Of a stretch of 64,000 nucleotides of DNA, positions 63,416 through 64,000 are shown piece by piece. The stretch is from G963663365 sp963663365. GTDB taxonomy: Bacteria; Hinthialibacterota; Hinthialibacteria; Hinthialibacterales; G963663365. Under the pieces are notes generated by a model. It did not search any database, was not told the DNA's origin, and saw only the letters and a program-made list of their open reading frames with translations. Made by a program: the position numbers and the translations under genes. The stretch's first letter is position 1. Each line of letters begins with the position of its first letter. The DNA is taken from positions 372,001 to 436,000 of the forward strand of contig CAXXIH010000002.1 in assembly GCA_963663365.2 (NCBI GenBank), read 5' to 3'.

Positions 63416-64000
63416 ATGAATACAATCAGACGCTTGATATTGGTTTCGGTACTATTTGCGATAGGCACATTGGTTTGGGCCGATGACGGACCTACGCCAA
63501 CACCCATTGCTCCCGCAACAATCCCGTGGGAACAACATCCAAACCTAATGCTCGACGCTCGGCGCGAAATCAGTGTCGGAGTGGTTGGCGAAAAGATTTA
63601 TGTGGCGGGTGGATATTATGGCGGCCACACATTGGGACTGCGTATTTTTGACACAAATACTGGAATTTGGTCATACGGGACCTCAATGTCCAGTTCGCAT
63701 TTAATGACATTAAATGATGGTGCTTCTTGGAATAATCTCTTCTATGTGACACCAGGGCATCAATCACCAACATTTTTTGAATATTACGATCCGTCACTGG
63801 ACTCATGGAGTGAATTGCCATCAAAACCAATTGGACGAACAGACGATTCTGTGACTGCAGTAGGAGATGGCAAGATATTCGTGCTAGGCGGCTTGTACTC
63901 AAATGCGGTCGATATTTATGACACCGCATCCGCTACCTGGACCGTGGGCGCTCCAATGCCGATGGGGCTCAATCAATGCACCCCCTGCTATGTCGATGGA
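63416..64000 (+). CDS. Secreted Kelch-repeat beta-propeller protein, partial
   Basis: At least 195 aa, running off the window in frame. ATG 63416 is preceded by AGGAGGG. Signal peptide MNTIRRLILVSVLFAIGTLVWA, then a Pro/Thr-rich linker. Kelch units show VGEKIYVAGGYYGGHTLGLRI, VGDGKIFVLGGLYSNAVDIYD and SWSELPSKPIGRTD, with the double-Gly and aromatic pattern. Possibly a galactose-oxidase-like or binding propeller; the active site, if any, is beyond the window. Confidence 0.85.
   Translation, partial: MNTIRRLILVSVLFAIGTLVWADDGPTPTPIAPATIPWEQHPNLMLDARREISVGVVGEKIYVAGGYYGGHTLGLRIFDTNTGIWSYGTSMSSSHLMTLNDGASWNNLFYVTPGHQSPTFFEYYDPSLDSWSELPSKPIGRTDDSVTAVGDGKIFVLGGLYSNAVDIYDTASATWTVGAPMPMGLNQCTPCYVDG

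Overview
The window holds about 37 protein-coding genes and no rRNA or tRNA that I can see. The organism looks like an uncultured-type, saprophytic Gram-negative bacterium near the planctomycete/candidate-phylum assemblage (Sumerlaeota-, Hydrogenedentota- or Lentisphaerota-like). This is an inference from gene content: lone prepilin-like proteins beginning FTLIELLIVVAIIGILAA, secreted DUF2961, DUF4838, DUF1080 and CE15 proteins, Tat-exported sulfatase, signal-peptide Gfo/Idh proteins, FG-GAP and Kelch propellers, and a class II photolyase. No phylogenetic marker is present to settle it.

Left part (1-30.6 kb): a carbohydrate-scavenging region. It begins with a partial giant secreted protein (duplicated beta-sandwich around a C-type lectin domain, then FG-GAP and NHL repeats). 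A minus-strand set follows (GH42-like, DUF4838, DUF2961/GH172-like), then a cupin, DUF1080, a CE15 esterase, an SSS sodium symporter with a secreted Gfo/Idh-like protein, two paralogous five-bladed-propeller hydrolases (one frameshifted), an FG-GAP protein, a prepilin, an MBL-fold hydrolase, a sulfatase and an alpha/alpha-toroid protein. Two nearly identical Y1 HUH transposase units with REP-like palindromes interrupt it at 16.7-19.6 kb.

Centre (30.6-40.3 kb): the most notable system. A divergent SDR/DUF2867 gene faces a plus-strand operon: a CarH/LitR-type B12-domain regulator, a fatty acid desaturase, a COG2907 FAD oxidoreductase, DUF1365, a CFA-synthase-type methyltransferase, DUF2878, DUF1295 and a second CFA-type methyltransferase. 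The last five genes are joined by stop/start overlaps or by a 3-nt gap in one case. A class II photolyase lies 4.5 kb downstream. Similar gene sets in proteobacteria are controlled by light or singlet oxygen and modify membrane fatty acids (cyclopropane or furan type). The regulator here keeps the CarH W-x9-EH motif but has Tyr where the lower-ligand His is expected.

Right part (40.3-64 kb): a second prepilin, a gene-poor decayed stretch, a papain-family protease, the photolyase, and a 1210-aa FG-GAP/CARDB-like exoprotein. A compact minus-strand operon follows (FN3 membrane protein, SSS symporter, a 40-aa membrane peptide, an aspartate carbamoyltransferase-like protein and AsnB). Then come a MarR regulator, a nucleotidyltransferase-like protein, DUF1330, a PiT phosphate transporter divergent from a PhoR-like kinase, and a partial Kelch-propeller gene.

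Outside genes, a compact structured region at 25751-25885 has four hairpins and a perfect 7-bp loop-loop complementarity, and could be an undescribed RNA.
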